NCBI GenBank assembly: GCA_013695925.1 | Contig: JACCZO010000100.1 | Location: 1-5,281, forward strand | Reading direction: 5' to 3' | Origin: Chthoniobacterales bacterium | Lineage (GTDB): Bacteria > Verrucomicrobiota > Verrucomicrobiia > Chthoniobacterales > UBA10450 | Length of the DNA: 5,281 nucleotides | Part shown: piece after piece, positions 5,111 through 5,281 of the stretch | How positions within the stretch are numbered: the first letter of the stretch is position 1 | How the letters are laid out: each line of letters begins with the position of its first letter | Position numbers and translations under genes: made by a program | Notes under the pieces: generated by a model | What the model saw: the letters and a program-made list of their open reading frames with translations, nothing else | Database searches by the model: none | What the model was told of the DNA's origin: nothing

Positions 5111-5281
5111 AGCATTTCGCGGGAGGGCCTCGTTTCTCAGAAATAGCGGCCCCGCAGGTAAAACTGGTAGGCCTCCGCGTTGGTGGTATCGCGTTTAACG
5201 AGCCGACGCTCCTGTTCGCCGGACAATCGTAACTGCAATGTTTCCGTGACCTCTCGTGCAATGGCCTGCTTGACCGTAACC
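5099..5281 (-). pseudogene. TolB/TPR-type regulator or kinase fragment, running off the window
   Basis: Read leftward from 5280, the minus strand gives VTVKQAIAREVTETLQLRLS, GEQERRLVKRDTTNAEAYQF and YLRGRYF. This is the linker seen between a TolB-like domain and TPR repeats in Acidobacteriota/Verrucomicrobiota winged-helix regulators and Ser/Thr kinases. In that family the RYF is normally followed by Trp (RYFWNKR); here the next codon is TGA (5138-5140), one base from TGG. After it the same frame reads ETRPSREMLNGMS, still family-like (KRSxExL...), before another TGA. The TPR region proper is absent because the STAND remnant follows. The upstream part lies beyond the window, so the full extent is unknown. 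Family assignment is from memory of the motif. Confidence 0.6.

Noticed and set aside
1..5281. CRISPR array, tRNA, rRNA or insertion sequence
   Set aside because: No regularly spaced direct repeats, cloverleaf-like sequence, ribosomal RNA signature, transposase motif or paired terminal inverted repeats were seen.

Overview
The window looks like an accessory, gene-eroded stretch of a GC-rich soil-type bacterial chromosome. Verrucomicrobiota is my first guess and Acidobacteriota second. The basis is an ADOP-type MacB/FtsX permease, a TolB/TPR-type fragment with the 'LxLRLSGEQERRL...EAYQFYLRGRYF' pattern, a stand-alone GyrI-like domain with the 'WLGYQWDDPEIV' signature, and intergenic palindromes of a style I associate with Verrucomicrobiota. 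The lineage call rests on recollection of families, not on a search.

Layout. (1) 39-1365, + strand: the N-terminal half of an ABC transporter permease. It is readable only through three frames, each shift equivalent to one missing base, and it is cut off after its first FtsX-like membrane domain. (2) 1366-1596: non-coding, with three close perfect inverted repeats (1446-1461, 1480-1496, 1530-1552). (3) 1597-2187, + strand: a compact unit consisting of a possible 45-aa small ORF, a 73-aa helical protein and an 81-aa partner, joined by a 4-base and an 8-base overlap. The last two look like an intact two-gene module resembling a toxin-antitoxin pair in architecture, but of no family I can name. 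(4) 2196-2636, + strand: a decayed GyrI-like ligand-binding domain with an internal stop and three shifts. (5) 2637-2879: non-coding apart from one small hairpin. (6) 2880-4151, + strand: one long coding frame for an unrecognised coiled-coil protein with a two-helix membrane hairpin, interrupted by a single in-frame TAG between the two membrane helices. A short coupled downstream gene (4148-4308) follows; it has a good Shine-Dalgarno sequence but a CTG in place of a normal start. (7) 4328 to about 5105, - strand, convergent: the C-terminal part of a STAND/NACHT-type NTPase without its nucleotide-binding domain. (8) about 5099-5281, - strand: a TolB/TPR-type fragment abutting the NTPase remnant and running off the window.

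How it fits together. Almost every recognisable gene is truncated, frameshifted or carries a stop. The exceptions are the 73/81-aa pair and, apart from one amber codon, the coiled-coil membrane gene. Either this is a graveyard in which a small self-maintaining module has persisted, or the assembly has uncorrected indels. The two most interesting candidates are the overlapping 73/81-aa pair and the coiled-coil/membrane-hairpin gene with its coupled partner beside a STAND NTPase remnant.
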